A stretch of DNA of 64,000 bases, taken from contig NC_084899.1 of NCBI RefSeq assembly GCF_958979055.1, forward strand, positions 2,244,501 through 2,308,500. The letters run 5' to 3'. Of the stretch, positions 13,101 to 28,379 are shown in pieces; positions within the stretch are counted from its first letter, which is position 1, and the number at the start of each line of letters is the position of its first letter. The notes below the pieces were generated by a model that saw only the letters and a list, made by a program, of their open reading frames with translations, searched no databases and had not been told where the DNA came from. The position numbers were made by a program, and so were the translations under genes. This DNA is from Alnus glutinosa (Eukaryota > Streptophyta > Magnoliopsida > Fagales > Betulaceae).

Positions 13101-16100
13101 ACACAGGTTTGATTTTGTTGATATGTAAACTTTCACATTGGAACTATAACAGTATGTTTTCTGGTTAAGGTTTCTTGACAAACTCTCTCTCTCTCAGAGC
13201 GTAGTTGAGTTGATAAAGACTCATTTCGGGCAGAAAAGTTCAGCACCTGATCCTCCACTTATACCAACATTTCCAGTTCCACCTCATGAGCATCCACGTT
13301 TTTCATGTTTCGTTGAATCCGAAGCTGCTGGGGTTAGTACAGAACAAATTGGCCTTGTTCATACAAATATTTCTGCACGTTTGAAAAGCATGCGAGTAAA
13401 AGGCTTTCATATTGAAATTGTAAATCTTAATAATTTTATCTTGTATTCGTTCAAAACAGTCTGCAGTTATGATTAGCTATAAGATGCAAGCAGATCAACT
13501 GAAGACGGTGAAGGACTATAGGGATTTACTTGCAGAATCCATGTTCCTTTATGCTCTAAACCAGAGGTTCTTTAAGATCTCTCGTAGAAAGAATCCACCC
13601 TATTTCTCATGCTCAGCTGCTGCAGATGTTCTAGTTCGTCCATTGAAGGCATATATGATGACTTCATCTTGTAAAGAAAAAGGGACCATTGAGGCCCTAG
13701 AGTCAATGTTGATTGAGGTCTGCTTTCTATCTTGGTTTGAGAACTTGCTCTATTTTTTTTTTGCTCCCTCTCTCCCTCCTGTTCTCTCTCTCTCCAGTTC
13801 AAAATGTTTTACCTTTTAATGACAGCTCTTATGTTTCAGGTTGCAAGGGTACGCCTACATGGGTTTTCAGAACGCGAAATATCTATTGTCCGAGCTTTAC
13901 TGATGTCAGAGATTGAATCTGCCTATTTGGAGCGTGATCAAATGCAATCGACCAGCTTGCGGGATGAATATTTACAAGTATATCCAAACTGCAGCTTTCT
14001 TGGATCTTCTAATTGTTAATTTGAACCTGTAATTTATAATGGAAAAAATGTCTTTATATTTCTTTTGCAGCATTTTCTTCGCAATGAACCTGTTGTTGGG
14101 ATTGAATATGAGGCTCAACTCCAGAAAACTCTTTTACCTCGTGAGTAAATATTATTGCATCTGTAAATGTACTGGTTCTAGGATTCTGAAATAAACCAAG
14201 CATGAGAATATATTTGGTTGCAATCACCACGATCACTTTCTATGCATAGATATAACGGCATTAGAGGTATCCAACTATTCGGAGAAATTACGAACATCGT
14301 GCAGCTGTGTCATAAAGACAATTGAGCCTCGAGCTTCTGCAACAGTAGATGATCTGAAAAATTTAATGTTGAAGATCAATATTCTTGAGGAAGAAAGGAA
14401 CATTTCTCCTTGGGATGATGAACACATTCCAGAAGAAATTGTCAGTATAAAGCCAAATCTTGGGTAAAGTTTGACTCCTTTGAAGATCAATCTTTTGTAC
14501 ATGTTTTTTCATTTGACTTTTATTTGCATGGACTACTCTCCCTATCTGCTTTGGTTACATTGTCTTCACCTTCGGAAGAAATTCGATAATTTGATGCATT
14601 GATATATTCCTTCTATATTCATTATTAGCCCAATAAGATAGGTTATTTGTACTATTTTGGAGGATCTCAGTCTACTATGACAGATCACATTTGCAGTTTG
14701 GTTGTCAAATCTAATTTTTCCCAAACAATTTGCTTCAGGAATATTGTGCAGCAGTTTGAACATCCAAATATTGGAGCTACTGAGTTAATTCTATCAAATG
14801 GTATGCGAGTTTGCTATAAGTGTACAGACTTTCTCGCTGACCAGGTACAAAACTGCGTAGATATTGCAATATCTGTAGTGAAAAGAACTCTGTAATGAAA
14901 TTCTGTGAAAGATCTTGTTTGTATTGGCTCCTTTGTGGTGTTTATTTATCACTTGTTTGTTTATTGTTTATTGTTTCTTTTTTGTTGGTCTGACTTGTTT
15001 GTTTATTGTTGAAGTTATGAACTTATGATTACATTCATAATCTTAAATTCATAAATCAGTGCTTACAGCTAGAGATTGGATGTAATTTTGTGTGTATGGG
15101 GGGGAAACAAATCATCCAATTTGAAGCCTTCATATATCTCTTTTCTGTACGTAAGGTGAGCAGTTATTATTATAAAAAGCTGATTGGAGTATTCTGAAGG
15201 TGGGTATAAGATGGAACATCAGTGTACTCTAGACATATAAACCCTTAAAGGATTGTGATTTGAAATGGAAAGAATTAGTGGATTGGCCTGGTCAACTAAG
15301 AAAGGACACAAATAATTTTGGGAAGAATTAGTGGTTTGTAGTGAGAGAATTAAAGCTCGACTCTTGGAGTGCTCAGTCTTATTGGGAACTTCAAGCCTTT
15401 GATATCATATAATTTCATTTGTAGACTAATTATATGGCTATAGCATTTGCAATTAGAGCCTAGAAAGAGATGGATTTGAAGTATTCCCATGCCTGATACC
15501 ATCAAGGTGGACTAGGTTCCTTTCTAGTCATTTGGAGAGATAAATTACTGCTTGTCCAATAAAATTAAGTTCATAGGAAATAGTGAATTTACTCATTTAG
15601 TCAACATTCTCATACTTCCCCTTATTTGGGTACACACTCGCTCTCAATAAGAGGGATCCAACACGTGAAACTTTTTAACTTTAAATGGGGGATAGAGGGG
15701 AGTTAAAGTTTGTTATGACCACCTGTTTTGATATCATGATAAATTATTAGTTATCTCACAAGTTTAAACTGAAAAGAATTTTGAGTTTAAGACTAAAATC
15801 AATATTCTTATAGAGTGCAAGTCTCCATCTAATGTGGCCTTCTTAAATTATTGTACATGGCAACGCAAGAGATCTGGAAATCAGTCTATCATATTTGGAG
15901 GGCATAGACCACCTTATTTGTGGATTTGGGGGGTTAGGATCACTTGCTTCACTGTCATTTGCATAGGCAAATGAGCTTGATTCCATTTTAGGTTCAGTCT
16001 TCACTGGAGTTATTGGAGGTTGAAAATTAGAGGAACTTCATTTTCAATTTCTTTTTCTCCTCCTTTTACATTCCTGCATATTTTATTATTCCGAGGTGCA

Positions 16101-17773
16101 TAAAAAAGGAGACTAATATTATTGAGAAAGCGTGAAGACTCTTGTGGAGGGGCATTTATCTATTCTCCATTTGGGTTACTGTCGCAAATGGATTTTTTTT
16201 TTCTTCAAATAATTTGGTTCTAAATGAGAGAAAAACTTGTTTCTTGTTGATGTTATCTGGAAGATATAGGGCTCTTGTTCTATACTTAATGGATGCATAG
16301 GAGATGCTCCCCTGAGAATCTATAATCTATGCAGCGAGTTCGGGTAGCTTAACTATTCTTGGACTGTCAGAGTAACTTTTTTTTTTTTTTTTTAAAAAAA
16401 ATTATTTTTATATTGGATGATCAAAAATTGAGCATGACTTCATGTACTATATTCTTTTAACTCTTTTTTTTTTTTTTTTTTTCAACAGGTTATCTTTACA
16501 GGCTTCTCATATGGAGGTTTATCAGAACTCCAAGAGAGCGACTATTTCTCTTGCTCGATGGGAACAACCATTGCCGGAGAAATTGGTGTATTTGGTTATA
16601 GACCATCAATTTTAATGGACATGCTTGCTGGCAAGAGAGCTGAAGTTGGTGTGAATCTTGGAGCATACATGAGAAGTTTCTCTGGTGACTGTTCACCGTC
16701 AGACTTGGAAACTGCCTTGCAGGTTTGCTTCTCTCAGTTAATCATGCCCAAAGTCTCATTTGCTAGAACTCTACAAGCGTACATATAGGGGATTGTACTA
16801 AAAGTATCTATCACAAATCTTTATAAGTAATTAAAAAAGGGGAAAAATCAAAATCAGTTCCTAGGTTTTTTTTTTTTGCAATTTTAATTTAGTTATCGGG
16901 TTTACAATTTCATCAATTAGGCATTTAGGTTTTACCTCAATTTCAAATAGGTGATTCCATCAAGCTACCATCCAATTAAATGATGGCATACAATGTCAAA
17001 TTACTAAGTCGATGACATGTAGTTCGCATTTGACATGTCATGTGCCAATTATATGTTCCATGTAAGAAATTATCTTAAATTACAAATCTACCTTTTAATA
17101 AAAAAAAAAATTAAAAATTAAAAACAAGATTAAAAAAGAAAAAGAGGGGTGACAATTGTGAGGAGAGGCCTCCCCTCATAGAGGAGAGGCGGTCGCCCCT
17201 CTCCTATGAGGGAAACTTGTGAAGGATGGCCATCACTCACCAGATGAGGGGTGGCCGGCCCTCACAAGAGAGAAGAGGCCGCCCCTCTCCTATGTGGGGC
17301 CACCTCCCCTCACAAAGGGGGGCGGCCACCCCCTTTCATTGCCGGCCACCCCTTATAGCTATCAGCTTTCTTCTTCTTCTTCTTTTATTTTTATTTTTTT
17401 TAATTCAGAATAGATTTGTAATTTAAGATAATTTGCTATGTGAAACATATAGTTGGGACATGACGTGATCAGACGCAAACCACATGTCATCAACTTAATA
17501 GTTTGACATAACATGCCGTCAATTAATTAGACGAGAACTTGATAGAGGGGCTTATTTGAAAAGAAGGTAAAACCTAGAGACCTAATTGTCAAAATTGGAA
17601 ATCTGATGACTAAATTAAATTTGCAAGAAAACCTAGGGACTAATTTTGATTTTTCCCAAAAAAAATAATAATAGTATTTCAATTATGTGTCTCCATATTT
17701 GAAAGTGATATGTTGGTGCTCTTACTTGCTAAGGTTAATTAATGTCATGCATGGTGGACATGTTTTTTTTCTT

Positions 17774-17819
<46 letters not shown>

Positions 17820-20800
17820 GGTGGGGTGGGGGGAAGGGAGTTGAATGATATGAATATGTATTCGAAATTATTCTGTGAAGCATGCCTGCAATAAATTTTA
17901 TCTATCTAAAGTGGGTTTAAGACAATCAGGCTCACCTCTGTTACATAATGATTGTATTTTCTTACTAGTAGCTTTGTTGTTAATATCATTCCTAAGTGTG
18001 AACTCAACCCCTAGTTCCTTTGGGCCATAATTTGATCAGCTGAGACACAGATATTGCTAGCTCTTATGCCGTCCCTTCATTCATCCATATCTGGGTTTTA
18101 AATAGTTGCTGGATCTTTTTAGTTTTTTCTTCAATCTTCTTAATATACTACAGTGAGAGTGTCACACCTGTCATTTTTTATTCTGTTTGCTTTGGCAGCT
18201 TGTCTATCAACTATTTACAACAAATGTAGCACCAGGAGGAGAAGATGTCAAAATAGTGATGCAAATGGCAGAAGAGGCCGTTCGAGCTCAAGAGAGGGAT
18301 CCTTACACTGCTTTTGCAAACCGTGTGAAGGAGCTCAACTATGGAAACTCCTATTTCTTTAAGGTGCGGCTGATTTCCTGCTTTAATCTTTCTGATTCAA
18401 GATAGGTGTGCCCTGCTTCTAAATTGAGGTTGATTTCTTCTTCTGCAGCCCATTAGAATAAGTGACCTTCGAAAAGTTGATCCGTTAAAAGCTTGTGAAT
18501 ATTTCAACAACTGTTTCAAAGATCCATCAACTTTTACTGTTATGATTATTGGCAGTATTGATCCTACAATTGCACTTCCCTTAATATTGCAGTATTTGGT
18601 AAGCAGTAGCTTTTTTGCAATTCTACTTAGCTCTGGAAACAGTAATTATTCCATGTTAACTAGGTTTGTGATTCTGCATGCAGGGTGGAATACCAAGGCC
18701 TCCTGAACCTATTATGCATTTAAACCGTGATGACCTCAAAGGCTTGCCATTCACTTTTCCTTCAACCATAGTTAGGTAATCAGCACAATAAAGTACTCGT
18801 TTCTTTTTTCTTTATTATTATTATTTTTTTAACTTTTTGAAGGGAACAACCATTCACTCCACCTGTCTGTCACTGGTCACCCAATCTTTAATCCCCCTCC
18901 TCTTTGTTGTTATCTTGAATGTTGTTGCTTTCATATCCTTCTTTTGACATTTGAAACGTCATTGGAATTGTCCTGTGTCCGTGGATGCATGTTTTTTCTT
19001 TTAGAATTCTAATCCCTGCTAACCATTGGATATGCTTGTAGAGAAGTGGTCCGCAGCCCCATGGTGGAAGCACAATGTTCGGTCCAGTTATGCTTTCCCA
19101 TTGAGCTGAAAAATGGAACCATGGTATGCAGTTCTTTTAGATCTATCAATTAAATACTATTGTAATGGATTGCCAACAGGCCTTTTTGACATTCATTTTA
19201 CCAATGGTGATAATGAGTTTTTTGTTGAAAAATAATAATAATAAATAAATGGCAGGTGGAAGAGATTCATTTTGTTGGGTTCCTGAGCAAACTTCTTGAA
19301 ACAAAATTAATGCACGTTCTGCGTTTCAAGCATGGGCAGGTGAGCATGCATGCCAGTTGTCTTTTCTTTGATTGTAATGTTTGTTGGCCTAATTTTTATT
19401 TAATTGGCTCTTGGGACCAGATCTACTCTGTAGTTGTTTCAGTATTTCTTGGTGGTAATAAACCTTCGCGAACTGGTAACGTTCGTGGTGATATTAGCAT
19501 AAATTTCTCTTGTGATCCAGCAATCTCCTCAAAGCTGGTGGGTTTTTATTATCGTAATTTGTTCCTTTTTTTTTGTTTGGTTCTAATTATTGGGTGGCCA
19601 ATCTACTCACTATCTAGGTCTTGCAATATTTCTTAACAGGCTGATCTTGCTCTGGATGAGATACTCCGTCTTCAAGAGGAAGGTCCTTCAGATGAAGATG
19701 TTTCTTCCATCCTTGAAATTGAGCAAAGAGCCCAGGAAAATGGACTTCAGGTAAAATCTTATTTACAAATTAGAGTTTTATAAAATTATGGGCCATATGG
19801 TTGTCAAAAAGATGGAGTAAAAGCTATTTGATTACTGCTGTTCAACTTTAATCGTCGTAAAACTTTGAACTTTCTTCTTCTCATGTGTTTTAGGCAATCA
19901 TCCAGAGCATTAAGGTTCATGGATGTGAGAAGTGAAAGCAATTTACTACCATTCACTTGGTGTTGCTGATTGTGTATGCTTTTTCAGGAGAACTACTACT
20001 GGCTTGACAGGATTTTGCGCAGCTACCAGTCAAGGATCTATGCTGGTGATGTCAGCACTTCTTTTGAGGTTGGTGGCTGTAACCTTGTTGTCTACCAGCC
20101 TATGTTGTAGTTTGCAGTTTGCATACAATGTATTACGTTTCTATAGGCCTTAAAGGTGCAAGAATTTGCAGGGCTAACAATATATGGTGAGAGATAAGAA
20201 TTGCATACACTTGTTTTTCTTGGTTTCTGAACTGTATCACACAAGAATTCTGACCATCTTCTACACCAATAATGCGTTACAGTATGCATAGAACTCTGAT
20301 TTCAAGCTTAACATTTTTTTAATCTCTCATTGTTCATAAATAATGCATACAACTGTTCTGGTTTACATAAAAATTAGTTCATTCTGTACGTGAGTGGGGT
20401 AGAAATTCTCACCTTCTACAAGAGCAAGTGACAGTTTGGATAATCATTGATCATAATCTAAACAGTATTGTCACAGAGGATTGGCAATGGCAGTAATATT
20501 ATATCTGAATAATCACGATTTAGCATGCACCATACAATCATGTTTCTATATTTCTTTAACAAGATGAAAGAAAATGTAATGCTTGGGCATGTAATTGCAG
20601 CAAGCACTTTGTATTCACGCCATGCAACCATTTATGTGCAGCGATTTTTAGTTACAATAGTATGAGAGAAAGCATATTTTACCTTTTCTTTTCTTATTCC
20701 TTAAATAATTAATTTGTCATTATTTCTCTGATGCAGATTATAGATGAAGGGCGGTCGAAAGTTAGATCAACGCTGACACCACTAACAGCACAGTTGGCAC

Positions 20801-21230
20801 TCCAAAGGATACTGCCACATCCTTGCACAAGACAGTACACTGTAGTGATTCTAATGCCCCAGACATCTCGCTTTAAGTTACTGAAATCATTCTTCCGATC
20901 TTCTCAGATCGGTTATCGCAGCGATGCAAAGGTCAGTTATGATTATGCCGGTTTGCCACCGCTGTGTTTCTAGTGCATATGCCAACAATGTGACATTGTT
21001 CTCTGAAGTTCTTAAGCCTTCTCAATACTTAAAATGCTAAATTTTTTTTTTTCCCACGGTTGTCACAGAATTCCTCATTTTTTAACATAGGTATCTCGTA
21101 TTTCTTCTGATCTTTTTGAAACCTAACACATTAGTTATGTTTGTTGTGGCAGATTTTGGCAGGGATTGCTGGTTTCACAGTTGTAGCTCTTACTTTGTGG
21201 AGATATTCACGGAGTACCCTAAAATCTTAG
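10180..21230 (+). CDS. PQQL: M16 (insulinase/pitrilysin) family zinc metalloprotease, PQQL type (21 exons, 1009 aa)
   Basis: Exons: 10180-10388, 12232-12478, 12560-12685, 12969-13106, 13198-13332, 13460-13717, 13840-13977, 14071-14140, 14250-14463, 14739-14844, 16489-16722, 18199-18363, 18449-18598, 18684-18775, 19042-19123, 19256-19339, 19421-19537, 19640-19750, 19988-20068, 20737-20931, 21153-21230. The 3030-nt CDS closes in frame with GT-AG sites throughout. The inverted zinc motif HIVEH lies at residues 83-87. Glu163 in EKERGAV sits 76 residues after His87, the usual spacing of the third M16 zinc ligand. A second M16-like half follows (SYGGLSEL, CSMGTTIAGEIG, LFTTNV, NRVKELNYGNSYFF). The C-terminus has a hydrophobic segment (about residues 985-1000) followed by WRYSRS, which could be a tail anchor. 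The family degrades peptides; plant PQQL-like proteins are poorly characterised. Introns 1, 10 and 11 are enlarged, introns 1 and 11 by transposon insertions. Confidence 0.93.
11035..12145 (-). mobile_element. Antisense LINE (non-LTR retrotransposon) fragment in PQQL-type intron 1
   Basis: The minus strand encodes degenerate pieces of a plant LINE ORF2 C-terminal region. These are an RVT-adjacent segment (KVGDGCQIFMWFDPWH near 12020) and a zinc-binding-type segment (SRNHLLFHCSFSRRIW and VYHLWKQRNALLHGNTPKTE, about 11560-11300). Frames are broken several times. A T-rich stretch at 11020-11045 may be the A-tail read on the other strand. The same family is inserted at 42963-43474. Confidence 0.8.
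14845..16488. other. Long intron 10 of the PQQL-type gene, no recognised element
   Basis: This 1.6-kb intron holds scattered degenerate sequence with no readable protein domains. A T-rich tract from about 16376 to 16484 precedes the acceptor of exon 11. The rest may be decayed retrotransposon sequence, but I cannot assign it. Confidence 0.4.
16839..17657. mobile_element. Fold-back element in PQQL-type intron 11
   Basis: The left terminus (about 'gggaaaaatcaaaatcagtt') is inverted at the right end ('ctaattttgatttttccc'). Matching inner blocks continue, such as 'ttaatttagttatc' against 'gatgactaaattaaa'. The centre (17155-17350) is strikingly GC-rich, with repeated 'ggccgcccctctcc'-like units in AT-rich surroundings. 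There is no coding domain, so this is a non-autonomous TIR element. Confidence 0.75.
17776..17815. repeat. Long poly-T tract
   Basis: About 40 nearly uninterrupted T residues occur in PQQL-type intron 11, followed by a G-rich patch ('ggtggggtggggggaagg'). This could be the A-tail of an antisense retroposon or simple slippage. Confidence 0.7.
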
Positions 21231-21657
21231 GGTATTTTATTTAGTGGAGTTCCATATATTTTTGGAAGTATGAAGATTTCCAACAGAAATCAGGGTGATT
21301 ATTTCCTCATTGCAGGCAGATGTGAGGTATCACTAGGAGGTCAGAGGAAAAGTAACCCACAAAATTATATATGGCCTCAATGATTGAAACGTTCATATAT
21401 CCATTTTTTTTCTGGCCAGCTCTGTTGGATGCACCATTTGTTCAGAAGAATGTGGCACTACACTTGTATTATTCATTGTTGCTGAACAAATTATTTATAG
21501 CACTGTGGTCCTTGTGGACAAGAATAGGTCTCATGAAACTAGTCTAAAGACTCAAAAACACTACACATAATTTGTTCCAATAGAATGGAAAAATGCTTTC
21601 ACTGCAGCTTCTACTACAGTATCTTCCAAACTCACGTGACAATGTCTATTTTGAAAG

Positions 21658-21820
21658 TAATGCTACTCTTCAAATTCATTTATTATAGTTATTTCATATC
21701 GGTTGATAATTGGTAGTTTTTTTTTTTTTTTAAATGATTGATATGGGAAGTTACTTTAAACATATTATGTCTGTCGGTATGAAGTTGATGTGATGAATGA
21801 GTGTGAAGAGTAGCATTATT
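21658..21820. mobile_element. Short MITE about 430 bp downstream of the PQQL-type stop
   Basis: The ends 'taatgctactcttcaaattc' and 'gagtgtgaagagtagcatta' are inverted copies about 160 bp apart. There is no coding content. The size and ends suggest a small MITE. Confidence 0.65.
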
Positions 21821-23239
21821 TATATATTAGTGATGAAAAAATTAAGTAACAAAATTTAATAGATAAATTTAATTGTTTAGTAGCCAACGTGATAAGTGAC
21901 ACAAGGACTATCATGCTAATTTATAAAGAATGTATAATAAAAGTAATAATATGGGTGCCTCTAGTAGCACTAAATAGGATGACTAGTGACTTACCAAAAA
22001 AAAAAAAAATGAAATGAGAAATACTATATGTACTTAAACTTTTATAAATAGAGTCTTACCAACTGATGTGAAGCTTATTCATTGGAGATGATCAAAACAA
22101 TTAATAAAAAAAAAAAATGCTACAAATACTAATGAATTAGATCCACATCATTTCAATACTCATCTTTTAGCAAAAAATTTAGTACATTTAGAATTTCTAA
22201 AAAAAAAAAGGATGACTGGTTATGCATAGCTAGGGGTGACAATTCGTGTTTGCATATTATGTTCAGATTGTATCGAGGTATAAGTATAAGATTATATAAG
22301 TTAATCCTAACCTGACACATTTAATTAAACAGGTCAAATCATCTAACCTTAACTTGCTAAATTCATGTTGGGTTCGTATTGAGTTTGCAGATCGTGTCAA
22401 AAATTGTTAATCCTAGTGTCGCGTATCGATGCATGGGTATAAGATTATATATTTAAACCTTAAGCCGACTCATTTAACTAAATGAGTTAAACTCATGAAC
22501 CTCAATACACTAATTTTGTGTTGAATTCATGTCAAATTTATTAATTGTGTAAAAATTATTCAGTTCTTATGCATGGCCCAAGAAGGACGCTTATGTAATG
22601 AACCATTTCATTTCAGAAAACACATTACTCTTATTTGTTTAACGTCATATATGGTGATAGCTCAAAAACTATTAATTTTTACATCTATTGAAACAGGCAT
22701 CATTCATAAATTGGATCTAGTGAACTTTCCTAATCTTTTTTTGGTTGACAGATCTAGTGAACTTAAGCATTCTGTTTGTTTTTAAAAAGAGAAAAAAAGA
22801 AAAAAGAAGAAGAAATAATTGGTCCTTTGATTCAAGATAAAACTAATATTTATTCTTAGAGCATATAAAAATTAAAAATTTATATAAAAACCTCATATTT
22901 TAAGAACAAATGTCAATTTAAATAAATTGAATTTGTTATACACAAATGTACAGAGTAATTTTATTGTGCAACCCATCCCCCAATTCATTTGTAACATTGA
23001 CACAGAAAGTTACACTCGAGGTTGGGTCGGGCTTCGCCTATCCTAAAGGACAATATGTGGGTACCCGGCCCCGGCCTGCCTAAATTCCCAGCTCAAAACC
23101 CCACAGAGAGAGAGAGAGAGAACCAAAAGGAGCCACCGCAGCCATAAGGTTAAAAGCGCCATTTTGCTAACTATAAACAAATTAAAAAGAAAAAAAAAGA
23201 AAAAAAAAAAAAAGAAGGAAAGTTATAGACCTTTATTAC
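21821..23239. other. Intergenic spacer, PQQL-type to eL31
   Basis: AT-rich DNA. The stretch at about 22230-22560 repeats the motif 'ataagtataagattatat' and 'acatttaattaaacaggtc', which looks like a degenerate non-autonomous element. No gene is supported. Confidence 0.45.
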
Positions 23240-25970
<2,731 letters not shown>

Positions 25971-28379
25971 TTTATTAATTATCTGTTAGAAGTAAACTTG
26001 CTGCTAATAGGCAGTATAAGGGGTGGTTTTAGATGAGAGTTTTGTCCTGGCATTTTAAGTTTTATGAATCAGACTTGTTTTTTCAGATTTACAATTATTA
26101 TTGTTGCGTAGAATTTCAACTTGGTTATTTTATCTTTGGGTGTAGTGAATGCAGTTTTTCCAATTGCTTTTTTCTTGTTGAAAAATCCTCTGCATGACTA
26201 AAGTAGTTGGGAATTAGCCAATGGCCCAATAGGATCCTCTCCATTTCAAATGAAATGGTTGGGATCGGGGAGTGGAGAAGCCTCTTCAAAATTGAAGATT
26301 TTGCATTTGCATTTGCATTTGCTTCTCTCTAATTATCACTCATTTTGCAATATCTTCTTAATGTCTAAATTTTTGCAATATCATCCCTAATCCACTATTG
26401 GGGTTGCAATTTCTCCTGTCTAAAATGATAAAAGTACCATTTTTTTTTATAGCTTTTATTCTTTAAGAATTTCTGTTTTTCATTTTCTTAGATTATTTTT
26501 TTTCCTCTGATTTTTGTCATTGTTCTGAGTTTTCAAATATTATTGTTTTGTCAGAATTTTTTATCCAATGCACAGGACTTGTCATTATAAGTGACGGAAT
26601 AGGGATATTGCAACTATTCATTGAATTCATTGATTTTTGAAAAATCGGCAGTCCTTTAAAAGCTTCAAGTCCTTCCTGGTCAACTGAAGCTTCCCTTCTT
26701 CGCCATTGGTTATGACTGATACGGTTGATGCATCCAACCAAAGATAACCATTACGGGAGAGTTTCGTTGGAGGGGTTCTTTACTTCTTTTAAATTTGAGA
26801 TTTTCAAATTGTTAAATACCAACCAAATTTTATATCTAACAACTCACAACATACTAACCGTCAAATCTGACATGATGTTAAGGGGATGAAATTCGTATCC
26901 ATTAATTTTGCAATTGATGATACAATTTTTGGTACGATGATAAGACATGTTTTTTTATGTTCTTCATGCTTTTTAAGAATGTGCAAAACAAAACCAAAAC
27001 TAGAAATCTGTTCCGATGCTTAAATTAGCTTCTGTAAAAAAATAATACTATGTATAATTAATTTTTGTTTATACATGGTATATGTGCCTATTTATAGGCA
27101 AAGAGGTGGAGTCAAACCTGAATTAGGTTTCCTCTCCTTCTCAATCTAGGAGTACTGTCAAAGTTCTATTTGGACTCTGATCATTTAATAGACATATTAT
27201 CTTATCTGATTTCTTAAGATCCGGGATCAAATTTGGATTAGGAGTCTTATACCGATTCTACGGGGAATAGGACTGCTGATCGGATTATGACTTCTACTTC
27301 AATTCAACTTGGAGTAGAATCCTAATCCGAATTTCTTAAGACAAATTATTTTCCGAGACAAACTTGTCTTGGGCCTTGGCCGGCTATTGACTCTTGGTCT
27401 TGGGCTATTTGTATTCTTGGAACCCAATCTAAATTTACCTCCTGTCACGAATTCTCAGGAATAATTGCTTAGTATCTTACTCTCGGAATAGGACTTTTCC
27501 GAAAGTACTGCTGTCTCGGCCGCTTAATGTCCTATTCCAAGAGTCCCGCTGCTTCCTTTTTAGGTCGAGCTAAATGGAATTATTTCTGACAACAACTAAG
27601 TTCTTGTTGGGACCGGAGACAAATTATGTTTCAGCTCATCTTAAAGAAGTCTGTCTAAAGGAACTTTTCACTTAGAAGAAGAAAAAACAAAATTCCGAAG
27701 GGTTGATCGCCTGATGGCATCATCATTTGAAATAGTTTGTCATCTCTTGTACCCTTTAAGCTCTAACCACCCCTAACGTCACACTTTAAGGATTGGTTGG
27801 AATAGTTAACCACTCCCTCTCACCTTTTGACAGGATAATCAAACCATCCGAACCACCCCATAAGGTATTAAGGATGATTGACCACCCTGAGTGAAGAGAT
27901 GGTCGCACGGTCTCGCACCAAGAGACCCTCGGCATCACTTATTTTTGTCTATTTCAATTTTTTTTCGTTAATTTTTTTAGGGCTTACATGCCTCAACCCA
28001 ATTGAAGGCCCCACCTCAATTCACCTCAATCCTAACCGCGATAAGCTGAAAACGTGGCACGTAGGCCTTCTTTTGGGGTGAATATGGCGCGTAGGATTTA
28101 ACAAATATAGTAGTAGCTTTAAGATTTAGCCCAATCTTCTCCGCTTGTCAGAGATCATATATCTTCGAAATCACCGTTAATTGTGCCGACCGCCGAGTGT
28201 GTTTCCTTTTCTTATCTCCATTTTCTCGTCTGAAACCGTGGCATAAAAGGTAACGCTTTAACAAACGCGTGACTCAGCACGGCGATTTTTAACATTATCC
28301 AAAAACCAAAAATGCTGTTATAAAAGCGATGCGTAGAACTGTGTGAGGTACGCTACCAGACAAAACACACCACCCCTCT
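25971..28379. other. Intergenic region, eL31 to F-box gene
   Basis: No gene is seen. At 27075-27100, 'gtgcctatttataggcaaag' reads on the minus strand as an LTR-like TATA region (CCTATAAATAGGCAC). The surrounding 26990-27640 could be a decayed solo LTR, but I could not place its ends. A small palindrome ('catttcaaatgaaatg') lies at 26254-26269. Confidence 0.4.
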
